Shown here piece by piece: positions 8,239 through 17,183 of a stretch of DNA of 64,000 nucleotides. This DNA comes from an uncultured Blautia sp. (GTDB lineage: Bacteria > Bacillota > Clostridia > Lachnospirales > Lachnospiraceae), in assembly GCA_900542045.1 (NCBI GenBank), contig UQMI01000001.1:62001-126000 (forward strand). The letters are read 5' to 3'. Position numbers and translations under genes: made by a program. The first letter of the stretch is position 1; each line of letters opens with the position of its first letter. A model generated the notes under the pieces. The model was not told where the DNA came from, did no database searches, and saw only the letters and a program-made list of their open reading frames with translations.

Positions 8239-8341
8239 ATCATCATTCCTCCCTGCTTTTTATACGCTACTTATTGTTTATATTATATCCCATTGAGAAT
8301 ATTTTCAATTAGGATTTGTCATACAAACCGGAAACTGAAAA

Positions 8342-8589
8342 CTAAAACTCATACCTTGTTCCATGTGAAAGTAACAGTCCATCGGTTAATTCTACACATA
8401 AAATTATAGTATTCTCATCATCAAAATTATTATGTCCCTTGTCAATCCACTCAGAAAATACTTTTTTTAATAAGCATTTACATATCGTACAAAAGGCACC
8501 TCATTTTCTACTGTTGCCAATGTAATAATGGTATCTTTTCCAAATCGTTCCGACATTATTTTTTCAGTGTCTTCACTTAATTTTTTCAC
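8342..8589 (-). pseudogene. pyridoxamine 5'-phosphate oxidase family protein, internally deleted remnant
   Basis: Two out-of-frame pieces on the minus strand. A GTG at 8589 opens MKKLSEDTEKIMSERFGKDT followed by IITLATVENEVPFVRYVNAY and a TAA at 8467, which is the N-terminus of the small flavin/pyridoxamine-oxidase-like family common in Clostridia. After the stop another frame reads FSEWIDKGHNNFDDENT, then LTDGLLLSHGTRYEF and TAG at 8342, its C-terminus. The central part of a roughly 140-residue protein is missing. The promoter in repeat copy B points at this remnant. Family recognised from memory. Confidence 0.65.
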
Positions 8590-8636
8590 AAGCTCATCTC
8601 CCTTACCAATTCCAATCAGCCAACCAATTTTTCTTC

Positions 8637-8665
8637 ATTATACTATACGTTTATTCCCCTGTCAT
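8637..8665 (-). promoter_or_regulatory. promoter in repeat copy B
   Basis: ATGACA, 17 bases, TATAAT on the minus strand, 48 bases before the GTG of the pyridoxamine-oxidase-like remnant. Same arrangement as copy A. Confidence 0.65.
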
Positions 8666-8683
8666 TTCATTTCTCGGTACTAC

Positions 8684-8720
8684 AAAAAAAGAGTGAAACA
8701 CTATTTGTCCACTCTCTTTT
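8684..8720 (-). terminator. rho-independent terminator after rlmH
   Basis: Minus strand AAAAGAGAGTG ... CACTCTTTTTTT, about 60 bases after the rlmH stop. Stem with a clear T-run. Confidence 0.7.
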
Positions 8721-8782
8721 CAAACGTTTTATTTGATTTATTACTTCCCACCATATCACAGGCTAATGCGAAAAAATTCTCT

Positions 8783-9262
8783 TTACTTGTGATACGGCTC
8801 TCCGTTCGTGATCCGGTAGCTGCGGTAAATCTGCTCCAGCAGGATCACCCGCATCAGCTGATGGGGAAAAGTCATCCTGGAAAAGCTCAGGGCGAAATCA
8901 GAACGGGCCAGGACTTTTTCTCCCAGTCCCAGAGAACCGCCGATGACAAAGGCAAGGCTGCTCTTCCCCTGAATGCCAAGCTGCTCCATTCGGGAGGCCA
9001 GTTCCTCGGAAGTGAGCATTTTCCCCTGGATCTCCAGAGTGATGACGTACATATCTTCGTTGATATGTTTCAGGATCCGTTCCCCTTCCTTGTCTTTGAT
9101 CTTCTGACAGACTGTCTCGCTGGCCTGATCCGGCGTTTTCTCATCCGGTACTTCCAGAATCTCCAGCCGGCAGTATTTGCCCAGACGTTTCGCGTATTCC
9201 GCTACGGCATCTTTCAGATATTTCTCTTTTAACTTTCCTACGGTAATGACTGTAATCTTCAA
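8783..9262 (-). CDS. rlmH: 23S rRNA (pseudouridine1915-N3)-methyltransferase RlmH
   Basis: SPOUT-class methyltransferase acting on pseudouridine 1915 of helix 69 in the 70S ribosome. Starting at the TTG at 9262 gives exactly 159 residues with the family N-terminus (M)KITVITVGKLKEKY; an AGGAG lies seven bases before it. The ATG 16 codons upstream would add a Lys/Arg/Asn-rich tail with no family counterpart. The C-terminal knot is clear: FVIGGSLGLGEKVLARSDF and SRMTFPHQLMRVILLEQIYR, ending ITNGEPYHK, the conserved RlmH tail. Twenty-two bases after the zinc-ribbon/TPR gene, so probably one transcript. Confidence 0.95.
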   Translation of the reverse strand: MKITVITVGKLKEKYLKDAVAEYAKRLGKYCRLEILEVPDEKTPDQASETVCQKIKDKEGERILKHINEDMYVITLEIQGKMLTSEELASRMEQLGIQGKSSLAFVIGGSLGLGEKVLARSDFALSFSRMTFPHQLMRVILLEQIYRSYRITNGEPYHK

Positions 9263-9284
9263 ATGCTGCTCCTGTCTTTTCTGT

Positions 9285-10421
9285 TTATTGTTCCGGTTCC
9301 GATACGCCATCTGCAGGTTCCGCCTGGGGCGTATAGGTATAGGTCCGGCTTACAATATCGCTTTCTTTTCCGTTGGCCGCCACCAGAATCCCGTAAAATA
9401 CATGGGTTCCTTCCGGCATTTCCACCGGTCCGGTATATTCCTGGCTGGCAGTGCTCACCTGGCTGGAATCAAAAGTATAATATCCTTTGCATCCCTCCGG
9501 CACTTCCATGGTAATCGTGACGGGTGAAGTATACGTTCCTTCTTCCGGCGTAACCTCCGGCGCATCCGGTCCCTTGATGACTACCGTGTACTTTCGGTAA
9601 ATAATGTCGCTTGGGATATGCTTCTCGTTGATGCAGACAGCCTTCAGCTCGGTAACACCTTCCGGTATCTCGATGGGTTCGGTATATTCTATGCTGTCTG
9701 CTGTGGGATCGCTTCCGTCTAATGTATAATAAATGGTTCCGGCGTCAGACTGAAGCTCAACCAGCTGCTCTTCATCATAGACTCCGGTATCCACAGATGC
9801 CGTGGGATCCGTTACCACATACTCCTGAAATTCCTCCAGAATATCCTCGTTCTCACACTGGCTGAACAGCTGATGGATTTCTTCGTACATTTCTTCATTT
9901 TCGTAAATGGAAACCAGCGCACGATAGAGTTCCGGCTGATCCGGCTGTGTATCCAGAAACATTTTCAGCATATTGACTGCGCTCTCCACGTCCCCCTGGG
10001 CAGCCAATGCTCTTGCGTATAGAATGTTTACGTCCAGATCTGCGTCGTCCAGCTCCAGGGCACGGTCAATATAGCCCAGGGAAGATTCATAGTCTCCTTC
10101 CTCATAGGCAGCCAGCGCACGGTCATACTGATGATCAAAAGAATAATAGGCCCATACTTCCCAGGCAATCTTCAGGACAACGGCCAGAAACAGAAGAGCG
10201 CCGATTAACAGCAGCCCCCATTTCCTTTTCCGCCGCTGTTTTTTCTGAACCTGCTGTTTCGGATGCTCTTCTTTGTGTTCTGCCTTTTCTTTCTTTGTCT
10301 TTTCTTTTGTCATCAGTGTTTCCACTGTATTGTATTCCGGAACCCATGGTATTTCCGTCAGGCATTCGGGACAGAACAGAGTTCCCGGTTCTACTTCAAT
10401 TCCACAATGTGGACATTTCAT
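9285..10421 (-). CDS. zinc-ribbon/TPR membrane protein with chitobiase-type C-terminal repeats
   Basis: 378 residues. Zinc ribbon at the N-terminus (C3, C6, C17, C20), a Lys/Glu-rich linker (36-66), one membrane helix (about 69-90), two to three TPR-like repeats (about 97-175; YDRALAAYEEGDYESSLGYI), then two beta-sandwich modules of the chitobiase/hexosaminidase C-terminal type (DAGTIYYTLDGSDPTADS near 228-245 and GCKGYYTFDSSQ near 305). If the ribbon is cytosolic, the TPR and beta domains face outside, implying a single-pass cell-surface protein. Function unknown; no enzyme motif. It sits between ftsK/spoIIIE and rlmH. ATG follows GAGGTATTTGC. Confidence 0.75.
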   Translation of the reverse strand: MKCPHCGIEVEPGTLFCPECLTEIPWVPEYNTVETLMTKEKTKKEKAEHKEEHPKQQVQKKQRRKRKWGLLLIGALLFLAVVLKIAWEVWAYYSFDHQYDRALAAYEEGDYESSLGYIDRALELDDADLDVNILYARALAAQGDVESAVNMLKMFLDTQPDQPELYRALVSIYENEEMYEEIHQLFSQCENEDILEEFQEYVVTDPTASVDTGVYDEEQLVELQSDAGTIYYTLDGSDPTADSIEYTEPIEIPEGVTELKAVCINEKHIPSDIIYRKYTVVIKGPDAPEVTPEEGTYTSPVTITMEVPEGCKGYYTFDSSQVSTASQEYTGPVEMPEGTHVFYGILVAANGKESDIVSRTYTYTPQAEPADGVSEPEQ

Positions 10422-10517
10422 GCAAATACCTCACTATCTATCATGTGCTGCAGATGGATAAAATTTCCGCTGACAGTTCCTGCCTGAACAGACAAAACCG
10501 CCTTATACTCCAGAAGA

Positions 10518-13055
10518 TCAATCACCGGAATTCTCTTCCAGATATTTTTCAAACTCTTCCGCAGTCATCAGAACCTTCCGCGGCTTCGTTCCTTCTTCCG
10601 GCCCTACCACACCGGCCTCCGAGAGCTGGTCCATAATCCTGGCCGCACGGTTAAAGCCAATTTTGAACATTCGCTGCAGCATTCCAATGGATGCTTTGTC
10701 TTTTTCAATGATAAATTTTCCTGCGTCGGCAAAATAGGCATCTCGTTCGTTGGATGCTCCTCCGGCTTCACTGCCGGCCCCCGCAGTTTTCAGTTTTTGT
10801 TCAATTTCACTGCTATACTCCACAGTGGGATTCTTACTGGATAAAAACTCCACCACCTTGCTGACTTCTTCATCCGAGACAAATGCTCCCTGAAGACGGG
10901 CCGGTTTCGGATATCCCTGGGGATAAAACAGCATGTCTCCCTTTCCCAGCAGCTTTTCTGCACCGTTCATATCCAGGATCGTCCGGGAGTCCACACCGGA
11001 AGACACGGCAAACGCAATACGGGACGGCATATTTGCCTTGATCAGTCCGGTAATGACATTTACAGAAGGCCTCTGGGTAGCAATGATCAGATGAATGCCG
11101 GCTGCTCTGGCCAGCTGCGCCAGACGGCAGATGGCATCTTCCACTTCTCCGGGCGCCACCATCATAAGGTCTGCCAGCTCGTCCACAATAATTACGATCT
11201 GGGGAAGCTTCTTCGGCGCTTCACTTCCTTCGTCCGCCGGCATGTCCGCGATCCTGGCATTGTAATCCTCCAGATTCCGCACATTATACTCAGCGAACAG
11301 ATTATACCGGTCAGTCATCTCAGCCACTGCCCAGTTCAGCGCGCCGGCAGCTTTTTTCGGATCAGTGACCACCGGGATAAACAGATGGGGAATTCCGTTG
11401 TATACACTCAGTTCCACCACCTTCGGATCGATCATGATCAGTTTTACCTCTTCCGGCGTAGCTTTGTACAGAATACTCATGATCAGTGTATTGATACATA
11501 CAGATTTACCGGAACCTGTGGCACCGGCGATCAGCAGATGGGGCATCTTTGCAATATCGGCCACCACTGGTTGTCCTGCGATATCCTTGCCTGCCGCAAA
11601 GGACAATTTGGATTTGGCATTTTGAAAAGCCGGAGACTGGAGAAGATCCCGCAGCATGACCGGACTGTTCTCCTTATTGGGAACTTCAATTCCCACCGCT
11701 GCCTTTCCCGGGATCGGCGCTTCGATCCGTATGTCCGCCGCCGCCAGGTTCAGCTTGATATCATCGGTCAGACTTACGATCCTGCTTACCTTCACGCCCT
11801 GCTCCGGCTGCATCTCGTAGCGTGTCACTGTCGGTCCGCAGCTTACGTTGGTGATGGTTACGTTGACACCGAAATTGTGAAGGGTATCCTGGAGCTTCCG
11901 GGCTGTCTCCCGCAGATGGGCATCAGAATCTCCCTTGCCCTTGCCGCCCTTTTTCAGCAGAGAAAGGGGCGGATACACATACTTTTTCGGCTTTTCTTCT
12001 TTCTTCTCAATTTCTTTTTTTATGTTGATGATGCCGTTCTCGATTTCTGCCTGTGAGGAACGGGGATTTCGCACCGGCCCTTTTACGGCAGTTTCCGTTT
12101 CAGCAGTCTTGCCGGCCAGTTCTGTCACAGCCGCTGCCTCCGGCATTGTCTGTACCCTTTCATCGGAAACGGCAGTTTTCTTCTCCGTATTCTCCTCAGC
12201 GCTCTGGTCACCCCGGTGGATGGCAAAAGACAGTTGTCCTGACTCTCCCTCTGCATCCGGCTCTATGGCCAGCTCCGGCTCCGCTGCTTTTGACATGGAC
12301 AATTTGGTTCCGTCCAGAAAATGTTCAGGCACGGAACTTCCCTTATGATGCTTTCTGCGGGTAGATTTCTCTTCGGCTTTTGCTTCGGATCTGGTGCCTT
12401 TTTCCTTTTTCTTCTGCTGCCGCTCTTCCTGCCGCTGCAGCTGTCTGGCTTCCCGCTCCGGCCGACTGGCCTCTCTCTTTTCTTTTGCGCTTCTCACCTT
12501 TCCGGTGAATACGGAAAACAGCCGGTTCATAAAACTGAAAAACGACCTCTGGGTCACCAGGATCAGCATAATGATCAGTAAAATGATGATCCAGACATAA
12601 GCCCCCACCACACCGAAGGCATTTACAAATATTTTACATACCAGACCGCCGAAAAAGCCCCCTCCTGATTTATACGCGGAAGAGTTCTTATAGTAATCCA
12701 GAAACGTCGTACTCTTCATATAACCTTCCGTCAACAGTTGCATCAGTGCGCAGGCCAGAAGGAAGAAACAGAGTCCGGCGGCAAGCTTTTTATATGCCAG
12801 TTTATTCTTACGGTTGGAAATAAAAAACGCCACTCCAAGAAACAGCAGAAATGGAAATGCATAAGACATCAGTCCAAAAAGGCCAAAGCCGAACTGACTT
12901 ACTGCATTTCCTATCGTTCCTCCGATTCCAAAATTACTCAGCAGCAAAACCAGTGCTGCTGCCAGAACCAGCAGCAGAATAATCTCACTGCCAAATCCTC
13001 CTGATGGTTCTTTCTTTTTCTTTTTAGCAGCAGAAGTACTTTTTTTTACTGCCAT
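10518..13055 (-). CDS. ftsK: DNA translocase FtsK/SpoIIIE
   Basis: Septum-anchored ATP-driven DNA pump that clears chromosome from the closing septum and, in spore formers, fills the forespore. 845 residues: four membrane helices within the first 170, a long charged linker (about 185-385, Lys/Glu/Arg-rich), the alpha-beta motor with Walker [11 protein letters not shown] near 510 and [13 protein letters not shown] as Walker B, and a C-terminal winged-helix gamma domain ([20 protein letters not shown] then [10 protein letters not shown]) that reads polar DNA motifs. Upstream gene is uppP with a 57-base gap. ATG preceded by CTGGAGGGGAGCATT. Whether it is the vegetative or the sporulation paralogue cannot be decided here. 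Confidence 0.95.
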   Translation of the reverse strand: MAVKKSTSAAKKKKKEPSGGFGSEIILLLVLAAALVLLLSNFGIGGTIGNAVSQFGFGLFGLMSYAFPFLLFLGVAFFISNRKNKLAYKKLAAGLCFFLLACALMQLLTEGYMKSTTFLDYYKNSSAYKSGGGFFGGLVCKIFVNAFGVVGAYVWIIILLIIMLILVTQRSFFSFMNRLFSVFTGKVRSAKEKREASRPEREARQLQRQEERQQKKKEKGTRSEAKAEEKSTRRKHHKGSSVPEHFLDGTKLSMSKAAEPELAIEPDAEGESGQLSFAIHRGDQSAEENTEKKTAVSDERVQTMPEAAAVTELAGKTAETETAVKGPVRNPRSSQAEIENGIINIKKEIEKKEEKPKKYVYPPLSLLKKGGKGKGDSDAHLRETARKLQDTLHNFGVNVTITNVSCGPTVTRYEMQPEQGVKVSRIVSLTDDIKLNLAAADIRIEAPIPGKAAVGIEVPNKENSPVMLRDLLQSPAFQNAKSKLSFAAGKDIAGQPVVADIAKMPHLLIAGATGSGKSVCINTLIMSILYKATPEEVKLIMIDPKVVELSVYNGIPHLFIPVVTDPKKAAGALNWAVAEMTDRYNLFAEYNVRNLEDYNARIADMPADEGSEAPKKLPQIVIIVDELADLMMVAPGEVEDAICRLAQLARAAGIHLIIATQRPSVNVITGLIKANMPSRIAFAVSSGVDSRTILDMNGAEKLLGKGDMLFYPQGYPKPARLQGAFVSDEEVSKVVEFLSSKNPTVEYSSEIEQKLKTAGAGSEAGGASNERDAYFADAGKFIIEKDKASIGMLQRMFKIGFNRAARIMDQLSEAGVVGPEEGTKPRKVLMTAEEFEKYLEENSGD

Positions 13056-13112
13056 AATGCTCCCCTCCAGATGCCTGCATTCCAGGCGTAGTATTGAAAT
13101 GGCCGGTCAAAT

Positions 13113-13988
13113 TTAGCGTACAAGATAAACTGCCAGCACCGCAATGCCTATCAGAAAACTGTAATAGGCAAAAATCCTTAATTTCGCTCGTTGCACGATC
13201 CGCAGCATCCAGCGCATCACAAGCATACCTGTTACTGCGGCCACAACAGTCCCCAGCAAAAAGGCAAAAAACAGCCCCGGAGTCAGATTCCCCTGCCCAA
13301 GATGAGGCACTTCCACAAAAAACGCACCCAGGATTGCCGGAACGGATGCAAGAATGGAATAACGCACAGCAAAAGACGGGCTCAGTCCATTGAGCAAACC
13401 GGCCGAAACGGTCAGTCCCATCCTGGATACACCGGGAAAGACAGAAAGCCCCTGACAGATTCCAATCCACATGGCGCAGTCATATCCTGTGTCCCGGGGA
13501 ATTTTATTTCCCTTCTTAATAAAATCCACAACCAGGAGCACCACACCGGAGATCAGGAAGCCAATGGCAGGAAACAGAAGACTGCTTCCCCATGCGCCTG
13601 CCAGTTCCCGTGACAGAAAACCAAGGATCATGGTGGGAATGCTGGTTACCAGCAGCAGAACTACCAGCTTTTGATAATTATTATGTATGAGTCTCCGATA
13701 GGCATTATTCCTGCCGGTTTTCCGGTTGTCCATATAAATCCGGAGATTCGTCAGGATATCATAGATGATACGGCAGAATTCCAACAGCAGCCGGAGAATA
13801 TCTTTTTTCATTCCCCAGATAATGGTCGCCAGACTGCCGAGATAGAGAAATGCAGCCAGCGGCAGTCCCGTGTAGCTGTCAATCCCCAGCAGATTTTCCA
13901 GGACCACAATGTGTCCGGAAGTGCTCACCGGCAGAAACTGAAGGATTCCCTGTACCAATCCCAATAAAATAATATATAAAAATGACAT
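13113..13988 (-). CDS. uppP: undecaprenyl-diphosphatase
   Basis: Integral membrane phosphatase (BacA/UppP) that recycles undecaprenyl pyrophosphate for peptidoglycan synthesis and confers bacitracin tolerance. 291 residues, about eight hydrophobic helices. Signature blocks: GLVQGILQFLPVSTSGH at 11-27 (family form is EGxTEFLPxSSTGH, so the first Glu is Gln here), and GICQGLSVFPGVSRMGLT near 176-193 (family GxxQxxAxxPGxSRSG). The Glu-to-Gln change in the first motif is shared by a recognisable clostridial subgroup, so activity should be treated as probable only. Followed at 13055 by ftsK. Confidence 0.88.
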   Translation of the reverse strand: MSFLYIILLGLVQGILQFLPVSTSGHIVVLENLLGIDSYTGLPLAAFLYLGSLATIIWGMKKDILRLLLEFCRIIYDILTNLRIYMDNRKTGRNNAYRRLIHNNYQKLVVLLLVTSIPTMILGFLSRELAGAWGSSLLFPAIGFLISGVVLLVVDFIKKGNKIPRDTGYDCAMWIGICQGLSVFPGVSRMGLTVSAGLLNGLSPSFAVRYSILASVPAILGAFFVEVPHLGQGNLTPGLFFAFLLGTVVAAVTGMLVMRWMLRIVQRAKLRIFAYYSFLIGIAVLAVYLVR

Positions 13989-14107
13989 AATCCGTTCTTT
14001 TCCTTTTCTTATTTTCTGTCATGGATTTGAAAAAAATCCGTATTTATCCTGTAAATTATAACATATCTCTGTAATTTGTACAATCAGAAGTTCCGGCAGA
14101 AAACGGC

Positions 14108-14146
14108 AAAAAGGCGAAAAGCTCCGCCTGAAGCTCTCCGCCTTTT
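14108..14146 (-). terminator. terminator of the UroD-type methyltransferase gene
   Basis: Minus strand AAAAGGCGGAGAGCT, eight-base loop, AGCTTTTCGCCTTTTTG: long stem with T-run, 22 bases after the stop at 14169. Confidence 0.8.
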
Positions 14147-14168
14147 GCTGTTTCCTGCATGTGATTGC

Positions 14169-15449
14169 TTAATATTTTCCGTATTTGTCCAGAGTCTCAA
14201 ACATAGCGTCCATGTTCTCCGGCTTGCAGTTTTCCAACGAACCGTTGAAATCAAAGAGATAACCGCCGCCCGGTGCGCAGACATCCAGAAGCCGTTTGGT
14301 TTCTTCGATAATGTCTTCTTTTTTGCCGAACTCCATACGGCTGATGGACAGATTTCCGCAAATGGCCGCTGTGCCGCCCAGTACTCTCTTGGCTTCTGCC
14401 ATATCCACATTTTCAAAATGATAGAATACTTTGCCTTTGGGAACGTCTGCCAGGAATTTCAGTCTGGTATTATATGGTCCTTCTGTATAAATATACGGTG
14501 TTACACCCATATCGATCAGTGCCATCATAATCTTACGCAGCGGTTTCCAGTAGAACCGCTCATACTGTGCGTCACTCATAAAGCCGTCCATGGCCTTATG
14601 AAGCGGGAAGAACACTCTCTTTACAGGCATATCTACAAAACGGAAATACTGCAGTGCCTGGATCTGCTGCTCTGCGAACATATCGCAGGCTTTATCGATA
14701 TAATCTGCCATATCCGGATCTGTGATATCTTCAAAGATACCCATGGTCCCACGGAAGTAATCGCCCAGTATGTCATAGGGAGCCTCTGAAATTCCTGTCA
14801 GCATCGGCGGGAATCCCATCTCGGCCAGGATTTGACTGTATTTTGCCGAAGCCGCAGCCGCCTTAGCATCTTCTGCACCGATCTGTGCGATCTTCTGAAA
14901 CGTTTCCTGGGCTTCTTCGCTGTAATAGGGCGACAGCATTCCTGTGTTCAGTACGACTGTGGGGATCAGATGCAATCCGGCAGTTCCCGTCAGATTTTTG
15001 TAAGCTCGCGGTACATATTTGCGGAGCATAAATCCGGAAAAATCGTTTAACATCTCCGGATATTCCTCCGGCATCATCAACTCGCGCTCAATGATCTGAT
15101 GTGAACTGTACGGGCTGACCACCGTACCAGGTCTTCCCGGCCAGTCGATCATTGTGGAGCCGGCGATCTCATTGGCTTTGCCGCTGGTAAACTGCGGAGT
15201 CAGTCCGATGTCAAGCTGGGGATGATCCCGGTGGAACTGCACTGCCGCCTGGCCAGCCTTCTCAAAATCATAATAAATGTCAGCATAGCTGGAACCATAG
15301 GCTCTCTGAATATAAGAAGAAAAGAAAGTAAATACCGGCACCCTGTCCGGTGTACCAAGATGGATTGCCGTCTCCACCCGGTTCAGTCTCTCCTGGAACA
15401 GTTTCTGTCCCGGTGTCAGAGTTTTGTTGTCCGCTACATTTTCACTCAT
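14169..15449 (-). CDS. uroporphyrinogen decarboxylase-superfamily protein, putative corrinoid-dependent methyltransferase
   Basis: 426 residues with the UroD/MtaA/CmuA fold: RLNRVETAIHLGTPDRVPVF near 22-41, an FHRDHPQLDIGLTP segment, and a C-terminal GGTAAICGNLSISRMEFG block. Relatives transfer methyl groups between corrinoid proteins and coenzyme M or tetrahydrofolate, or act in O-demethylation. The His-x-Cys zinc motif of MtaA, expected about where PYIYTEGPYNTRLK lies, is not visible, so methyl-transfer chemistry is uncertain. It diverges from a PucR-type regulator with a palindrome between them and has its own terminator, so it is a single-gene regulated unit. No corrinoid protein is adjacent. 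Not hemE: too long and without that context. Confidence 0.78.
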   Translation of the reverse strand: MSENVADNKTLTPGQKLFQERLNRVETAIHLGTPDRVPVFTFFSSYIQRAYGSSYADIYYDFEKAGQAAVQFHRDHPQLDIGLTPQFTSGKANEIAGSTMIDWPGRPGTVVSPYSSHQIIERELMMPEEYPEMLNDFSGFMLRKYVPRAYKNLTGTAGLHLIPTVVLNTGMLSPYYSEEAQETFQKIAQIGAEDAKAAAASAKYSQILAEMGFPPMLTGISEAPYDILGDYFRGTMGIFEDITDPDMADYIDKACDMFAEQQIQALQYFRFVDMPVKRVFFPLHKAMDGFMSDAQYERFYWKPLRKIMMALIDMGVTPYIYTEGPYNTRLKFLADVPKGKVFYHFENVDMAEAKRVLGGTAAICGNLSISRMEFGKKEDIIEETKRLLDVCAPGGGYLFDFNGSLENCKPENMDAMFETLDKYGKY

Positions 15450-15553
15450 AAAAATACCCCCGTTTCCATCTGCTGTATTTCACTGGATATCTCTATTTTA
15501 CTGCACTTTCTCAGCAGAAAACAGACGCGCGGTGTTGAAAGATCCCGGGAATC

Positions 15554-15572
15554 ACGCTACAATATATAGCGT
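15554..15572. promoter_or_regulatory. candidate operator in the divergent region
   Basis: Inverted repeat ACGCTA, seven bases, TAGCGT (full form ACGCTACAATATATAGCGT) between the divergent methyltransferase and PucR-type genes; it overlaps a possible -10 (AATATA). A natural binding site for the regulator at 15648, by position only. Confidence 0.45.
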
Positions 15573-15647
15573 ACAGGGAACGCGTCAGAAAACGCCACGC
15601 TCCCATTTTCCAAAAACAATGCCGTATCTTTCTATGGAGGTATTCTG

Positions 15648-17165
15648 ATGAAAATAACCGCTTCGCTTTTATTCTATGCCTTTGGCAAGACGGATCATAC
15701 TCTGTCCATTTCCTGGGGAACCGACCAGCTGGCACTGGAAGAAATCTGTGTCTGCGCTCCCTCCGAAACAGAGCTGCCCCGGGGATCTTATTTGTATATT
15801 CAGGGGAACCGTCTCTTCACACCGGAACCCCGTGGTTCAGTCTGTATGGTCAGAGACGGTCTCTGCGGCAACGACCTGGCTTCCGCCATTCTGCAGATAT
15901 GGAACCGTCTCCTGACCTGGGAAAATACACTGTGCAGCCTTCTGCTCTCCCAGGCCCCGGTGGAAACTCTGTTCGCCCATGGCCTGGAATATCTGCACCC
16001 GCGCTATGCTCTGGTAACCCGGAATTTCCGTCCCATGCTCATCAGCCCTGTCATGCGCCATGATCCTCAGATCACATATTCCCCGGAAATCCATTCCGCC
16101 GTGTTTCAGGAAGAAGTCATCAATACACTGCTCCTGGACAAGAAGTTTCATGCAGCAGCAGCCCTGCAGGAGCCGTTCTATTACGGAAGTATTCCGGAAA
16201 GCTTTTGCTACTGCCAGAATATCTTTATTCATGAACAATATTACGCCCGCTTCATCATGATGCTGGAACGTTCGGAAGACAGACTGTCTCCGGGGGAGGA
16301 GCAGATCTTCGCCATTTTCCTGACTTATTTGCAGCAATATTTTCGAAACCAGACCGGGCTTCTGTACCGGTCTCCCTCTGATATCATCCACCAGATCTGC
16401 CACACTCTGATCAACGGCGGTACCGTCTCTCTTCAGCTTCTGGAAGATACTCTGAAACATGCAGACTGGAAGATCACGCACACTTATGTAATGACCGAAC
16501 TGCAGTTTTTTGAAGAGAGCGGCTGGAAATCGCAGCTGGAGACAACGCTTCCTTATCTTACACACAAACTGGAGCAGGTATGGCCCCACTCCTGCATCCT
16601 GACCAGAGAAGACAAGCTTCTCTGTCTTACGAATCTGACACTGACAGAGCCGCACGCTGATACGGAAACCGCGTTTTCCGGCTTCTGCAAAAAGCTGGCA
16701 CTGTTTGTCCGGGAAAATGTCTGCACCGCCGGTGTCAGCTCCGTCTTCCGGGATTTCACACAGGTCCGGGACGGAGCCATACAGGCTTCGGCTGCACTGA
16801 CCATCGGACGGGAACAGGCCCCCGGCTACTGGTACTATCTCTACGATCAGTACCGGCTGCCCCATATCCTCCAGGCGATCACAAAGGAACTCTCCCCGGG
16901 CATGTATCTGCATCCGGCTCTTTCTCTCCTTCGCCAATATGACAGAGAGCACGGAGCTCAGCTGGCAGATACTCTGAAAGCATATCTGGACTGCGGCCAG
17001 AATATGTCAGCCGCCGCGGCCAGCCTTTATATTCACCGGACTTCTTTTTGCCGCCGCATGGACCGGATCCGGGAGATCACAGAGATGGATCTGAATGATG
17101 CGGATACCATCTTATTGCTGCGGCTTTCTTTTGCACTGGAATCCGGGACTTTTTCCGCCAGATAA
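15648..17165 (+). CDS. PucR/CdaR-type transcriptional regulator
   Basis: 505 residues. The C-terminal 75 hold the PucR-type helix-turn-helix: LHPALSLLRQYDREHG, TLKAYLDCGQNMSAAAASLY and IHRTSFCRRMDRIREIT, the usual two-helix reading head. The central region (about 240-400) has the GGDEF-like CdaR spacing (SRYxxxI equivalent not obvious), and the N-terminal 200 residues resemble no sensor I can name. Such regulators respond to purine, sugar-acid or aromatic metabolites. Divergent from the UroD-type methyltransferase, which is the likely target. GGAGG seven bases before the ATG fixes the start. Confidence 0.82.
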   Translation: MKITASLLFYAFGKTDHTLSISWGTDQLALEEICVCAPSETELPRGSYLYIQGNRLFTPEPRGSVCMVRDGLCGNDLASAILQIWNRLLTWENTLCSLLLSQAPVETLFAHGLEYLHPRYALVTRNFRPMLISPVMRHDPQITYSPEIHSAVFQEEVINTLLLDKKFHAAAALQEPFYYGSIPESFCYCQNIFIHEQYYARFIMMLERSEDRLSPGEEQIFAIFLTYLQQYFRNQTGLLYRSPSDIIHQICHTLINGGTVSLQLLEDTLKHADWKITHTYVMTELQFFEESGWKSQLETTLPYLTHKLEQVWPHSCILTREDKLLCLTNLTLTEPHADTETAFSGFCKKLALFVRENVCTAGVSSVFRDFTQVRDGAIQASAALTIGREQAPGYWYYLYDQYRLPHILQAITKELSPGMYLHPALSLLRQYDREHGAQLADTLKAYLDCGQNMSAAAASLYIHRTSFCRRMDRIREITEMDLNDADTILLLRLSFALESGTFSAR

Positions 17166-17183
17166 AGACGGGGACTTCATCTT

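Larger units (their letters stand above)
8631..8726 (-). repeat. terminator-promoter module, copy B
   Basis: Second copy of the element at 7155-7252, same orientation and same internal order. Its hairpin follows rlmH; its promoter precedes the pyridoxamine-oxidase-like remnant. Confidence 0.6.

Noticed and set aside
11091..12056. 321-codon plus-strand frame opposite ftsK
   Set aside because: Shadow of the FtsK motor and linker; no family resemblance.
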